Assembly (NCBI GenBank): GCA_016713825.1
Contig: JADJOJ010000008.1
Location: forward strand, 186,001 to 250,000
Direction: 5' to 3'
Source: Candidatus Leptofilum gracile
Lineage (GTDB): Bacteria > Chloroflexota > Anaerolineae > Promineifilales > Promineifilaceae
Length of the DNA: 64,000 nt
The position numbers and the translations under genes were made by a program. Below the pieces are notes generated by a model, which saw only the letters and a program-made list of their open reading frames with translations, had not been told where the DNA came from and did not search any database. Below are positions 50,908 to 61,153 of this stretch, one piece after another; within the stretch, counting starts at the first letter, position 1, and every line of letters begins with the position of its first letter.

Positions 50908-50990
50908 TTGGGACGCGGATAAACGCGGACGAGCGCAGATGGCAAAACAGCTTTCCGCGTCATCCACGCTTGTCCGCGTCCTAAAATTAC
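50908..50990. repeat. GGACGCGGA-type palindromic repeat
   Basis: GGACGCGGATAAACGCGGAC is answered by TCCACGCTTGTCCGCGTCC over a 30-base centre. The same type occurs near 45100. Confidence 0.7.
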
Positions 50991-51068
50991 AACTTTGGCC
51001 ACACGAAGGCGCAAAGAGATGAATTCTTAGGGGTTATGATGAATGGCTCTCTCCACATTCTCTAGAAA

Positions 51069-51278
51069 TCAATCATTCTTCACAAATATAACTACCACTG
51101 CCCCAATCGGAGCCATTACAGCCGCAAGGCCTACAAATATCAAGCCAGGTCCAGTGCCATTCAGAGTGGCAAAAACAAATCCCAAGAATCCTAATAAAAC
51201 AGCCAAATTCACAAAAATTCGGCCCAGCTTTATAATTTTTATGCGCTGCTCAACTCTCATCTGTCGTGATTTTTTCAT
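51069..51278 (-). CDS. Small two-helix membrane protein coupled to the P450 gene
   Basis: The ATG at 51276-51278 overlaps the P450 stop (ATGA), giving 69 residues: a basic N-terminus (KKSRQMRVEQRIKIIKLGR) and two hydrophobic helices. Composition is more AT-rich than the P450. The coupling suggests a partner or anchor for the P450. No family recognised. Confidence 0.65.
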   Translation of the reverse strand: MKKSRQMRVEQRIKIIKLGRIFVNLAVLLGFLGFVFATLNGTGPGLIFVGLAAVMAPIGAVVVIFVKND

Positions 51279-52504
51279 CTGAATAAACCCATCTCCGCAT
51301 TGATGTGAATCGGCAGTGCCTTCAAGCCGCGAAAGAGGACGCCGGAGCGCCATTTTAACTGCGCAGTAGGCACTGCGAGTTGCAAGTTGGGGAAGCGCTC
51401 AAACAACGTTTGCAGCCCAATTTGCCCCTCCAGGCGGGCCAGCGGCGCACCGAGGCAGTAATGAATCCCCATGCCAAACGCCAGGTGGCGGTTGTCGCGG
51501 CGGGTTACGTCCAGCACATTTGGCTGGGCAAAGTGGCAGCCGTCTCGGTTGGCAGAAGCTAGCACCACCCGCACCACGTCGCCGCGCCGCATTTGGTGGC
51601 CTTCAAACGCAAAATCCGCCCGCACCCAGCGCGTCGTGGAAATTTCTACCGGGCCATCGAAGCGCAGGAGTTCTTCAACGGCCGTTTCCCACAATTCAGG
51701 CCGTTCCCGCAAAAGCCCCAACTGCTCCGGATGCGTCAGCAGCGCCAGCGCCCCGTTCCCCAGCAAATTCACCGTCGTCTCATGCCCCGTCACCAGCAGC
51801 AGCGCCACCATGCTAGAAAGCTCCGCCTCGTTCAGCCGCTCGCCCGCCTCTTCCGCCTGCACCAGCGCCGAAATCAAATCATCCTGCGGATTTTTTTGGC
51901 GCAGAGCAAACATCTCTTGCAAATAAGCCACAAAGGCGCGCACCTTGCGCTTGCGGGCGCTGTAATTCAAATTGCGGCTGCCCGGCGAAATGATCGCCTG
52001 CGACCAATCCGCCACCTCCGCCTGATCTTCCGGGGGAATGCCCAACAATTCCGCAATGATGCGCACCGGCATCGGCAGGGCAAAATCGGCGATGAGGTCC
52101 GCCTGCCCAGCGGCGGCGATGCCGTCCAGCAGTTCGTCGGTGATTTGCTGGATGCGTGGGGCCAGCTGCTCCACGCGGCGGGGCGTGAACGCCTGGTTCA
52201 CCAGCGTCCGCAGCCGCGTGTGGTCCGGCGCATCGGCAAAAAGCATGTTTTCGTTGATGAGGCGGTGCATGGCGGATTTTTGTGGCTTTTTCGCATCTGG
52301 CGGCAGCGTATTACGGAAATCTTTCACGAAATGGTCGTTGTCTTTGAGAACGGCCGTACCCTCCGCCATCCGCGTAATGTACCAAATCGTCCCGCCGCCA
52401 GGAGAACGATGGGCATAAATCGGGTCTTCCTGCCGCATCCGGGCAAACGTGGGGAATGGATTCGCTTTAAAAGTTGGGGAAAAGAGATCGTATTTTTTAG
52501 TAAT
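51275..52504 (-). CDS. Cytochrome P450, apparently starting at an AUU codon
   Basis: The bacterial P450 has LLVTGHETTVNLLGNGALAL (I-helix, oxygen activation), the ExxR helix, and the haem-thiolate loop HLAFGMGIHYCLGAPLARLE. The first ATG (52438) would drop a conserved opening (KYDLFSPTFKANPFPTFARM) that is clearly in frame. Upstream of it the only codons after the in-frame TAA are GGA GCG CAA ACA ATT ACT AAA AAA. An AAGGAG lies eight bases before the ATT at 52502-52504, so AUU initiation is the best reading, giving 409 residues. Its redox partner and substrate are unknown. Confidence 0.85.
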   Translation of the reverse strand: MTKKYDLFSPTFKANPFPTFARMRQEDPIYAHRSPGGGTIWYITRMAEGTAVLKDNDHFVKDFRNTLPPDAKKPQKSAMHRLINENMLFADAPDHTRLRTLVNQAFTPRRVEQLAPRIQQITDELLDGIAAAGQADLIADFALPMPVRIIAELLGIPPEDQAEVADWSQAIISPGSRNLNYSARKRKVRAFVAYLQEMFALRQKNPQDDLISALVQAEEAGERLNEAELSSMVALLLVTGHETTVNLLGNGALALLTHPEQLGLLRERPELWETAVEELLRFDGPVEISTTRWVRADFAFEGHQMRRGDVVRVVLASANRDGCHFAQPNVLDVTRRDNRHLAFGMGIHYCLGAPLARLEGQIGLQTLFERFPNLQLAVPTAQLKWRSGVLFRGLKALPIHINAEMGLFR

Positions 52505-52562
52505 TGTTTGCGCTCCTTAAAAGCGGAACACAGCGTTTCGCAGAGGAGGCACAGAGGCACAC

Positions 52563-52607
52563 AGAGGGATTTCAGAAATCTGTTAAATCTGCGAAATCTG
52601 TTGATGT
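52563..52607. repeat. CAGAGGCACACAGAGG/CAGATT mixed intergenic repeat
   Basis: CAGAGGAGGCACAGAGGCAC (52540-52560) is followed by AGAAATCTGTTAAATCTG and GAAATCTGTTGATG. It is related to the other CAGATT copies and occupies the gap between globin and P450. Confidence 0.6.
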
Positions 52608-52611
52608 TTAC

Positions 52612-53046
52612 CTATGCCGTGTTCACCATCCAGCCAGAAAAACCGACCAAAAAGTCGCGGAAAGTGGGCAGATGCTCGGCAGGGAAATTGTACTTTTGTG
52701 GCGCATCGGCCAAAACCGCGTCGAAGCAAGCCAGCCACACCTGCCGCGCCGCTTCGTCGATGGGGAACGGCGTGTGCCGCGCCCGCATCATCGGGCTGCC
52801 GTATTTTTGCTGGTACAGCGGCGGCCCACCCAGCAATCCCACAAAAAACGCCGCCGACTTGCGCGAGGCGCGTTCCATATCGCGGGGAAACATCCCCCGA
52901 ATCTCGGACTCAGCCAGCTGCTGGTAAAAATCGGCCAGCATGGCAAAAATGTTTGCTTCACCCATTGCCGTATAAATTTCTGGGCTGGGGGCGCTCACGC
53001 GGGGCGGCCCGCCGGGCGGTACGTAAAATTGTCGTTCTTCACTCAT
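52612..53046 (-). CDS. Truncated haemoglobin (group II globin-like)
   Basis: From the ATG at 53044-53046 the product is 144 residues. Globin landmarks: YTAMGEANIFAMLADFYQQL (helices A/B), IRGMFPRD, FFVGLLGGPPLYQQKYG (E/F region), and RARHTPFPIDEAARQVWLACFDAVL containing the proximal-His segment HTPFPI typical of GlbO-type globins. It binds haem and O2 or handles NO. It is the first gene of a short cluster followed by the P450 and the small membrane protein, so it could supply or protect the oxygen chemistry; that is inference. Confidence 0.9.
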   Translation of the reverse strand: MSEERQFYVPPGGPPRVSAPSPEIYTAMGEANIFAMLADFYQQLAESEIRGMFPRDMERASRKSAAFFVGLLGGPPLYQQKYGSPMMRARHTPFPIDEAARQVWLACFDAVLADAPQKYNFPAEHLPTFRDFLVGFSGWMVNTA

Positions 53047-53168
53047 CTTTTTAACTATGCAGACCCTAAGGGTTTTCACCTCTTGAGATAAATTTGTCGA
53101 GTTAAAACCCTTAGGGTCGCTCTAAAGAGACAAACCTCTCAAATCTCTGCGGCCTCTGTGGCCAAATT

Positions 53169-56100
53169 TTAATTCAAGGCAAATTCGATCGCTTCGGTGA
53201 GGCTGCGTTGGCGGCCTTGCGCCAGGTAACTGTCGGCATCAGTATGGGTAAGCACGGTGGTTAAACGGCCGTCTAACTGCGTCTTTTCCACGGCTGAAAG
53301 CGGGGTACCAATCTCCTCGCGCAATGCCTGAGCCGCCCCCACCAACTGCAACGCCCGTTCACGCTCTTCCTGAACTGCGGCCAGCGCCGCCATATCCTCC
53401 AACACGTAAGCGATGGCCCGGCGATCGCCAAATTCGTGGTTGATCGTCAAGCTTTCCACGTAAAATTGGCGCGCCATTGTAAAATCTGCCTGGTCGCGCA
53501 CAACGTTGCCCAGATTGTTCAGCGAGTTAGCAATTGCCCAACGGTCGCCCACCTCGCGCTGAAGCTGGAGCGCTTCTTCCAAATAATCCCGCGCCCGCGA
53601 CAAATCGCCCAAATTGCGCACCAGGTTGCCCAAATTGTTCAGCGAATTGGCGATGGTGCGCCGGTCGCCCACCTGCCGCCGGATGGCCAACGCCTCTTCG
53701 TTCAACTGCCGCGATTCGGCCAAATCACCCTGAAAGCGGGCAATAATCGCCAGGTTGCTCAGCAGGGCTGCAATGAAAGCAGGCTGTTCCAGCTCGCGCC
53801 GCAGCACCAGGCTCTGCTGGTACAAATCACGCGCCTTTTCATACTGCCCTTGCTGCGCCGCCAACGTCCCTGCCGAATGATACGCCTGGGCCACGCCAGA
53901 CATATCTTCCAGCTTCTCAAACGTTAGCCGGGCCGCTTCCAGATGTTTGGTGGCTTCCTCAAAGCGGCCGCGTTTACGCAGCAGTTCCGCCAAAGCCGCC
54001 TGGCACCACGCTTCTTCCTGCTGGTTGTGGTGCTGCTGGGCCAGCTGCAACCCTTGTCGGTACAAATTGCTGGCCTCGTCCCACTGCCCCACCAGCTCTA
54101 GCACGCTGCCCAGCTTGCGCATCACGGCGGGCCGGTTCGTTTCTGGCAGCAGGGGCAGCACCCGCTGGAAATATTCGATGGCCGCTTCGTTGGCGTACTC
54201 CGCCTGGGCAGATTCGCCCGCTTTGAGGAGGTATTCGCGTTTTTTGATGTCGTTGTCGGAACGGCCGTAATGATAAGCCAGCAAACCCACATACTGCGAC
54301 AACACATTGGCATAATGCCGCTCAATGTACTGCCCGATCAGATCATGCAGCATGGCCCGGGTGGCAAACGGCAAACTTTCGTACGCCACTTCCATAGTGA
54401 CCACATTTTTAAACAGGTAAGCCAGCTCCGGCTCTGGCGTGTCTTGCGGCGTCAGGTCCAGCTTTTCCAACGTTTGCAGGTCTGCCTTTACCTGCTGCGG
54501 GCCGCCCAACGGGGGGTACGCCCCCCACAGCATCGCCGCCCGAAACAAACGGCCGATGACGCTGGCCACCTTGATCGTATTGCGCTGGCTCTCGGTAAGC
54601 TGGTCTATGCGGCTAAGGATGAGGCTGTGCAGGCTGGTGGGCAAATCCAAATCTTGCAGCGTCCGTTCCGCCACGGCCGATTGGGTCTGCAAATAGTTGA
54701 TCAACTCTTCGATGTAAAATGGATTCCCGGCGGCCCGCTCGGTGATCTTGTCGCGTAAAAAGCGGGGGATCTTGATTTTGGCCTGGGTGAGCTGCTCCAT
54801 TTTCAGGGCAATCAAATGTTCTGCCTCTTCGGGTGTAAACTCGTGCAGCTTAATTTCGGTAAAGTTGGGCAACTGGCGGAAAACGGCCGTTTGCATCCGG
54901 TTCATATCTGGCGAGCGCACCGCCAGCACCGCCAAAATAGGGCGGTCGGCAATGGCCCGTACCAGCGCCTCTAGCAGCTCAAAGGAAAGCGAATCCATCC
55001 AGTGGCAATCTTCCAAGACGATGAGAACGGCCGTTTCCGCCGCCCGCGCCCGCAAACATTCCACCAGCAAAGATTCCAACGACACCTTGCGCAGCTGGGC
55101 ATCAAACGACTGCGTCAGCTCGTTATCAGGAATGGTAAGCCGCAGCACCGCCCCCAGCAGCGGCAACCGGGGCAGCAGCGATGGGTTGATCCGCTGCAGC
55201 TGCTCGGCCACGTGAGCAATCTGCACCTCCGCAGGCATGTCTGGCGTCAGCCCAAAAAAATCTTGCCAGATGCGCTGCCAAACCAAATAGCTTGATTTAG
55301 TACCATACGATTGGCACTCGCCACCCAGCCCCAAAAACTGCTGCTCACCCGCCAGGCGTACCATTTGCGCCACCAACCGAGATTTACCAATGCCCGCTTC
55401 CCCACTAATCGCAATAACTTGCCCCTGCCCCGCCTTCACCGCCGCCATTTTGTCCTGAATCACCGCTTGCTCGGCTGTACGGCCTACCATTGGCAAAGCA
55501 TATTGCGGCTCTTGCAGCCGAATGGTCGATTGCACAGTACGCGGAGCCACCGCATACACGCTCAGCGGTTCCGCCTTCCCTTTGACGGTGATCGGCGGCA
55601 GCTTTTCCCAAGCAAAGCGGTCGCCCGTTTGAAGAACGGTGCTTTCTGTCACCAAAATTTGCCCAGGAACGGCCGCTTGCATCAGGCGAGCGGCCGTATT
55701 TACCCCATCACCCAACACGCCATACGTCCGGCGCATCGTACCGCCATAGGCCCCCGTCCGCGCGCGCCCCTGCGAAATGCCAATTTGCAGCGGCGAAATA
55801 TACGGCAAGCGACCCGCCAGCTCTTGCAGCTCCAACGCAGCCGAAACCGCGCGAACCACATCATCTTCATGGGCAAACGGCGCGCCAAACGCCGCATACA
55901 GCGCACTCCCCTTATCGCCAATGGTCAGCTGAAGCAAATTGCTGTCGTAACGCGACAAAATCTCCTGCACATTTTGCACAAAGGCGTCTAGCTTGGCTTC
56001 GGCTTCCTCGTCATCGTCGTAATCAATGCCAGAAAAACGCACAAACAAAGCCACCGCAGGGCGCAGCTCTGCCAAAAATTCGCCGCCCCCTTCCACCAAA

Positions 56101-56825
56101 CGCTTGTACACCGGGGGCAGCAGCCAGCGGCGGGTTATCTCTTCGCTTAATGCATCGGGGGGGATGGCGGGCCAGTAGGCGGGGATGCTCATGTTTTCCA
56201 GATTTTCCACCACGCCCAGCCTGGCCCCGGTCATCGGGTTTTGCCGCCACGTTTTTAGCTTCACCCGGGAGCCCAAATTGTGAATCGTGGCCTCGTCCAG
56301 AATCACTTCCCCTTTTTCTGCCTCGTGCTCTGCTTCTACCAGGCGGTCCAGGGTTTTGCCAGCCAGCACGTCGATGAGCTGCACGCTGGGGTTGCCAATG
56401 AGAAACCGCCGGGCGCTGCCGGTGACAACGGCCGTTTTCATCGCCAAAGTCATCTCGCCAGAAGGGGTGTAGATGGTTTGCGCCTGCTGCATCACCGCCT
56501 GCATCGCCAGGGCACAGGAGGTCGCCCGGAAGCCGTTGTCTCGGTCAAACCAACAGGTAATGGCATCCCCACTAAAGCTGATGACGCTGCCGCCATACCG
56601 GTGCAGCTCATCCACCAGGCCGTCATACACCCGGTTCAGGTGGCGGGTTACCTCTTCCGCCCCCCGCTGCGGCCCCAGATCGCGCACCAACCGCTCGGTG
56701 AGCGGCGTAAAGCCAGACACATCAGCAAACAAGGCGGCACCCTGCGTCGGGTCGGGCAGCTTCTCGCCCCGAAACAGCGCCTGACGCCTATCCATGGGAA
56801 TGTAGGAAATCGGCCGTTCCATCAT
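53169..56825 (-). CDS. Tandem class III cyclase-AAA ATPase-TPR protein (soluble adenylyl cyclase-like)
   Basis: The 1218-residue protein has two cyclase homology domains (about 28-200 and 250-420), a P-loop ATPase domain (about 450-800) with GEAGIGKSRLVAQM (Walker A) and VLIVLEDCHWMD (Walker B), and about ten C-terminal TPR units (from 880). Cyclase 1 keeps both metal aspartates (FADVSGFTPL, Asp35, and SFSGDAITCWF, Asp87). In cyclase 2 the first position is FVRFSGIDYD with Arg where Asp is expected. The pair would form a pseudo-heterodimer like mammalian soluble adenylyl cyclase, making cAMP from ATP. TPR repeats contain NSLNNLGN-type motifs. Confidence 0.9.
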   Translation of the reverse strand: MMERPISYIPMDRRQALFRGEKLPDPTQGAALFADVSGFTPLTERLVRDLGPQRGAEEVTRHLNRVYDGLVDELHRYGGSVISFSGDAITCWFDRDNGFRATSCALAMQAVMQQAQTIYTPSGEMTLAMKTAVVTGSARRFLIGNPSVQLIDVLAGKTLDRLVEAEHEAEKGEVILDEATIHNLGSRVKLKTWRQNPMTGARLGVVENLENMSIPAYWPAIPPDALSEEITRRWLLPPVYKRLVEGGGEFLAELRPAVALFVRFSGIDYDDDEEAEAKLDAFVQNVQEILSRYDSNLLQLTIGDKGSALYAAFGAPFAHEDDVVRAVSAALELQELAGRLPYISPLQIGISQGRARTGAYGGTMRRTYGVLGDGVNTAARLMQAAVPGQILVTESTVLQTGDRFAWEKLPPITVKGKAEPLSVYAVAPRTVQSTIRLQEPQYALPMVGRTAEQAVIQDKMAAVKAGQGQVIAISGEAGIGKSRLVAQMVRLAGEQQFLGLGGECQSYGTKSSYLVWQRIWQDFFGLTPDMPAEVQIAHVAEQLQRINPSLLPRLPLLGAVLRLTIPDNELTQSFDAQLRKVSLESLLVECLRARAAETAVLIVLEDCHWMDSLSFELLEALVRAIADRPILAVLAVRSPDMNRMQTAVFRQLPNFTEIKLHEFTPEEAEHLIALKMEQLTQAKIKIPRFLRDKITERAAGNPFYIEELINYLQTQSAVAERTLQDLDLPTSLHSLILSRIDQLTESQRNTIKVASVIGRLFRAAMLWGAYPPLGGPQQVKADLQTLEKLDLTPQDTPEPELAYLFKNVVTMEVAYESLPFATRAMLHDLIGQYIERHYANVLSQYVGLLAYHYGRSDNDIKKREYLLKAGESAQAEYANEAAIEYFQRVLPLLPETNRPAVMRKLGSVLELVGQWDEASNLYRQGLQLAQQHHNQQEEAWCQAALAELLRKRGRFEEATKHLEAARLTFEKLEDMSGVAQAYHSAGTLAAQQGQYEKARDLYQQSLVLRRELEQPAFIAALLSNLAIIARFQGDLAESRQLNEEALAIRRQVGDRRTIANSLNNLGNLVRNLGDLSRARDYLEEALQLQREVGDRWAIANSLNNLGNVVRDQADFTMARQFYVESLTINHEFGDRRAIAYVLEDMAALAAVQEERERALQLVGAAQALREEIGTPLSAVEKTQLDGRLTTVLTHTDADSYLAQGRQRSLTEAIEFALN

Positions 56826-56849
56826 GCCGTCTTACTTCTCCCTTGAAAA

Positions 56850-56920
56850 TAGGTCACAGCTAAACACAGATAAACGCAGATAAAAGTCTGTGGAAACCTG
56901 TGTTCCTCTGTGTCCCTTTT
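56850..56920. repeat. CACAGATAAACGCAGAT-type intergenic repeat
   Basis: CTAAACACAGATAAACGCAGATAAAAGT followed by CTGTGTTCCTCTGTGTCCC, in the divergent-free gap upstream of the cyclase gene. Nothing else is recognisable in the 280-base gap apart from the terminator below. Confidence 0.55.
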
Positions 56921-57043
56921 ATTTGTGGTGGTGTGCCGCTGTTCATGAAATCTCCTGAAAGCATGCCGTTCAGTTGTGGATCGTTTTGTTGTTGCCATCG
57001 TGGCTCTATTATACGGGAGATACAACTTTATGCAGGAGCAACA

Positions 57044-57080
57044 TAAAAAAAGCTGGGGCCAGATTAAATCTGGCCCCAGC
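57044..57080 (-). terminator. Strong intrinsic terminator of the C25 protein gene
   Basis: GCTGGGGCCAGATT and AATCTGGCCCCAGC form a 14-pair stem around one base (57052-57080). On the minus strand seven T follow. It ends 29 bases after the C25 gene stop codon. Confidence 0.92.
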
Positions 57081-60000
57081 CAATTAAACATCGCGGCGCA
57101 GGTGTGCTTTAACGGATCGCAATGGCGTCGATCTGGTTGCAGTACATGCCCAGAACAGGGCCATTCCAGAACAGCTCAAAACTACAGTTAGCAGCATCAC
57201 CATCGGCAAAATCGCAGACAAGAATTTGGCCGTTACCCTTTTTGGTAACCAGGTAAATCGAGCCGGTGACTTCGTCTACATGCACTGCCTGGATGCTGTC
57301 TTTTCTGGCGCTGAGCAGCCGAATGGAGGAGCCATCAAAGTACAGCTCCCAACTGCCAGCGGTCTGTTCACCCAGGCTGGTGGGGGTAAACAGTACCAGA
57401 TCGCGGCTCTTGGCGTTCAGGTGCCCCGCCTTGAAGGGGCCTTGGGTGCTGATGACGATACGGCCGTCTACCAACACCGTCAGCGCATTAATCCCTTCAC
57501 GGGGTGCCTTCAGCCCCACATCCGAACCATCGAAGTAAAGCGACCAGGTACCGCTTGTCTCTTCACCCAGCGAGGCTGGCTCAAAGCGCAGAATGTCTGA
57601 ATTTTCTACATTCACGCCACGAACGCGAGGCCGGTCCAGCTGCGGCAGATAGAAATCTTTCTCGACGGTGATCAGCAAGCTTCCGTCTGGTAGCCAGGCA
57701 AAAGCTGTCACATTTTGCCATCTCAAACCCACGTCAGAGCCATCAAACAGCAAAGACCATTCGCCCGTTTCCAGGTTGTAGCCCAGCACATCCTCACCTC
57801 GGTAGTAGATGCCCGCCACTTCGCCAGATGACGACGTGCTCAGGTACAGGGTCTGCCCCACTTCTGGCTCCACGATGGTGAGCGAGCCGCTGGTTGTGGC
57901 TGGCAGATACCGGTCGTCGGCCAGGTTCAGGCTGCCAGAGGGCAGCGGCACGGTGCCGCTAAAGTAAACGTCCACCGTGTATTCACCCACAGGCAGCGGC
58001 AGGGCGCTAAGAGAAGCCCGCCCGGCAAAGTCGGTGATCACCGCTTCAGCGTAGCTGCCATTTTCACCGGTGATGATGTAAAAGACGGTTTTCTGGCCAA
58101 ACGGCCGTTCTGAATCATCCACCAGGGTCGCCACAAACGGGGCCAGGTCGCCTGCCGTCACGGTCGCTGCGGCCGGGGCCAGCATCAGGCTGGTTGGCTG
58201 CTTGGTGACGGTGAACGGCATGCTGTCAAACGACGGCTGGTACGTCTGGTCGCCGCCAAAGGTGACGGCCAGTTCCGTCTCGCCCGGCAAGCCCAGCAGC
58301 GCCATTTCCGTGCTGGCGTGGCCAGCGGCATCCGTTTGCACCGTGCGGGTTTGCGACCCCACGCGGAAGCTGACGAACTGGTTGGCCAACGGTTCGCCGT
58401 CGGCCGTTAGCTGGGCAGTGACGCTGGTTTTGCTGCCGTACGCACCGCTGGTGGGGGGAGACTGGAGGGAAACGGCCGTTGCCAGCAATTCACCTTCTGC
58501 CGTGCCTTCCCCACTGTAATACTGCCCCAGATTGGTTGCGGCACTCACCAAACCCACGCCATTCACCGCCTGCACAATGAAGCGCACCTGCTCACCCGGA
58601 ACCCCGTTCAGCGGCAGCGTCGCCAGCCACACAGTGCTGTCGTTGGCATCCTGCACCAGATCAATCGACTGCCACTGGCCAGCCAATGGGCCACTGCCCG
58701 TGTAAGTCACCCACACTTCCTGGATGCCCGCCGCCGGGTCACCCGTCACGCGCACCCGGAACGTCACGCTGTCTTCACCGGGGAACGCTTCCACCTGGCC
58801 AATGGCTGGCGGGCCTGCCAGGGCCGGGACATTGCCCGAAATTTGCGATTGGGCAATGTAACTGCTGTAATACAAACGGAAATCCATATTCTGGTATTGG
58901 CGCAGCGTACCCGTTAGCGAGCCAGCATTGTCAGACAAAAACTGGGCTGGCGTCACGTTCAGCTGCACCGCGCCGTTTAACCCGGCCACCAGCTGGTCGA
59001 AGTAGTTCACCTGGTACGGCTGGGTGGGATAAAACACGCTGCTCACAAACGGCGGGTGCACGCCACGAATTTCCGTGGTGGCCGCCCCAGTCAGGGGCAA
59101 AATACCCGCCATGTCTGTAAAGGTGCCACTGCGAAAGCCCACGCCGCGCAAAACGGTGTCGGCCACACCCACGTTGAGCGATTCCAGCGGCAGCACCGGT
59201 TCAGCCGGGTTCACCACCACGCCATCGCTGCCGCGCAGGTAAGCGGCATCTACGGTACTTGCTTCTTCCCCACCCACAACGTCCAACGTCTGGTTAACCA
59301 GCGTCAAATCTGGCTCGATGGACAGATCGGCGTAGACAAGGCCCAGCGCCTGGCCGGGGTTGCTGGCAAATGGCGTGGTGCTGCCAATCACCGACGGCTC
59401 GCCGGAGACACCGCCACGGCCCGTGGGCAGATCAATCTTGAGCATGGGCAAGCCAAACAAAGTGGCCTGAATGAGCGATTTTTCGTGCAACGGCCGTATT
59501 TCCTGCGTTTCAGCCAGGTAAGTTTGTTTGGCCGTCACCAGCGCCTGCCCAATGGCCACCGGCCCCGTACCCGCCCGCAGCTCTTCGCTGAAGGCCAGGT
59601 ACAGCCGCTCGCTGTACTCGATGAAGTCGGTGTCGCCGTACTGGTAGCCAGTACCGGCAATGAGGGTGGCCCCCTTGCTGGCAAACGCCTGGCCCCAATC
59701 CGGTTCGGCCGTTACCCCAGGCACCCCGTGCGCATCCACAATGTTGTAGCCAGAATGGCAGCCCGCGCTAAAAACAAGGGCGTTGGTCATGTCCACGCTA
59801 GAAGCAGCCAGCTCAGACGCCAGCAAACGCGTACTGTAATCGGCCGCCAAGGCGCTGCTGGCGCTAAAGTGCCCCGCCAAAAAGCTGATGTCGTACCGGT
59901 TGGTTAGCAGCAAGCTGCGCAACTCATTGGCCGTCCAGGAAGCGGGATCGGTGGGGGCCACGTTGTTGGGGGTGATGAGCGTGGTTGGGCTGCTGCCCAG

Positions 60001-60868
60001 GCCGCTGCCCAGCTCACCGGCAATGGCGTTCGCCGCATCTTCCAGGAAGTCGTACCCTGTCACCAGCGCCGAATCGGGGGTGTCTACCACGCCGTTGGCG
60101 GTGCTGAGGTACGCATTCAGCATCGTCACCACCTGGTCGGGCGTTTCCACCAGTCGGCCCACCGCCAGCTGAGGAATGGGTAGATTGTCGCTTTTGCTAG
60201 ACAGCTCCAGCAGCGTGCCGTACCGGTCCTGGCCCAGCACGTAACCCAACCGCAGGCTGGCTTGCGAACTGGTGGCATCCTGCACGGGCGGCACGTAGTT
60301 GCGCTCGTTAGCCAACAGGGCCTGGTCGGGATGGCGGAAGAAGGGAATCACGTCATCGTTGCCGATGATGACAATATATTCCAGCGGATTGATAGCCCGG
60401 TACGCGTCCACAATATCTTTGATGGCGTAAGCGGCCAGGTTTTTGGCGAAGGGACAGGCGGTGTAGGTATCGGCCTGGGCGTTGGCGGCGGCTACGCGAG
60501 CATCGCTGTTCACGTCCACAATAACGCCGTTCACTTCAGGGCGGGCGGCGAAGGCAGCCAGCTGGGCCTGCATGGTGGTGAGGTCCCCGCCCATACGGCC
60601 GTTATCCACCAAAATAATGGTGCTGTAATTGTTGGCAACGGCCGTATGCGTGCTGGCGGGCAGGGCGGTGATCACTTGCCCACAGCTGCCGCCGGTTTGC
60701 AGCACGTTCAGCGTAAAATTGCTGGTAGGCGCAAACACCCCGTTGCGGCCACGCACACGAATGTAAAAGTCGCCGCTGTTTTCCCAGGTGTTCAGGCGCA
60801 CGCCCTCACCCGCCGTGCCGTTGAAGGCAGAGACGGCAATCAGGCTGCGCATCTGGGCGCTGGAGAAG

Positions 60869-61153
60869 GCGTCTGGGGAGAAAGCGTCTGGGCTAAATGC
60901 GTCCGGACTGAACGCATCTGGACTGAACGCGTCGGGCGAGAAAGCATCCGGGCTGAACGCATCGGGCGAGAAGGCATCGGGGCTAAACGCGTCCGGGCTG
61001 AACGCATCCGGGCTAAACGCATCGGGGCTGAACGCATCCGGGCTAAACGCATCCGGGCTGAACGCGTCTGGGCTAAACGCATCGGGGCTGAATGCGTCTG
61101 GGCTAAACGCATCCGGGCTGAACGCATCGGGGCTGAACGCGTCGGGGGCAAAT
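60869..61153 (-). repeat. Nineteen tandem 15-bp units encoding PDAFS
   Basis: Nineteen consecutive 15-bp units (GCRTCNGGNNNRAA pattern on the plus strand) code for repeated Pro-Asp-Ala-Phe-Ser. Silent differences between units show they are not a recent identical expansion. They interrupt a PPC-type domain: strands before (YDLTVYKD) and after (GDFYIRVRGRNG) belong to the same fold. Confidence 0.95.

Noticed and set aside
60869..61153. CRISPR-like array
   Set aside because: The units are 15 bp with no spacers, and they are in frame in a protein gene.
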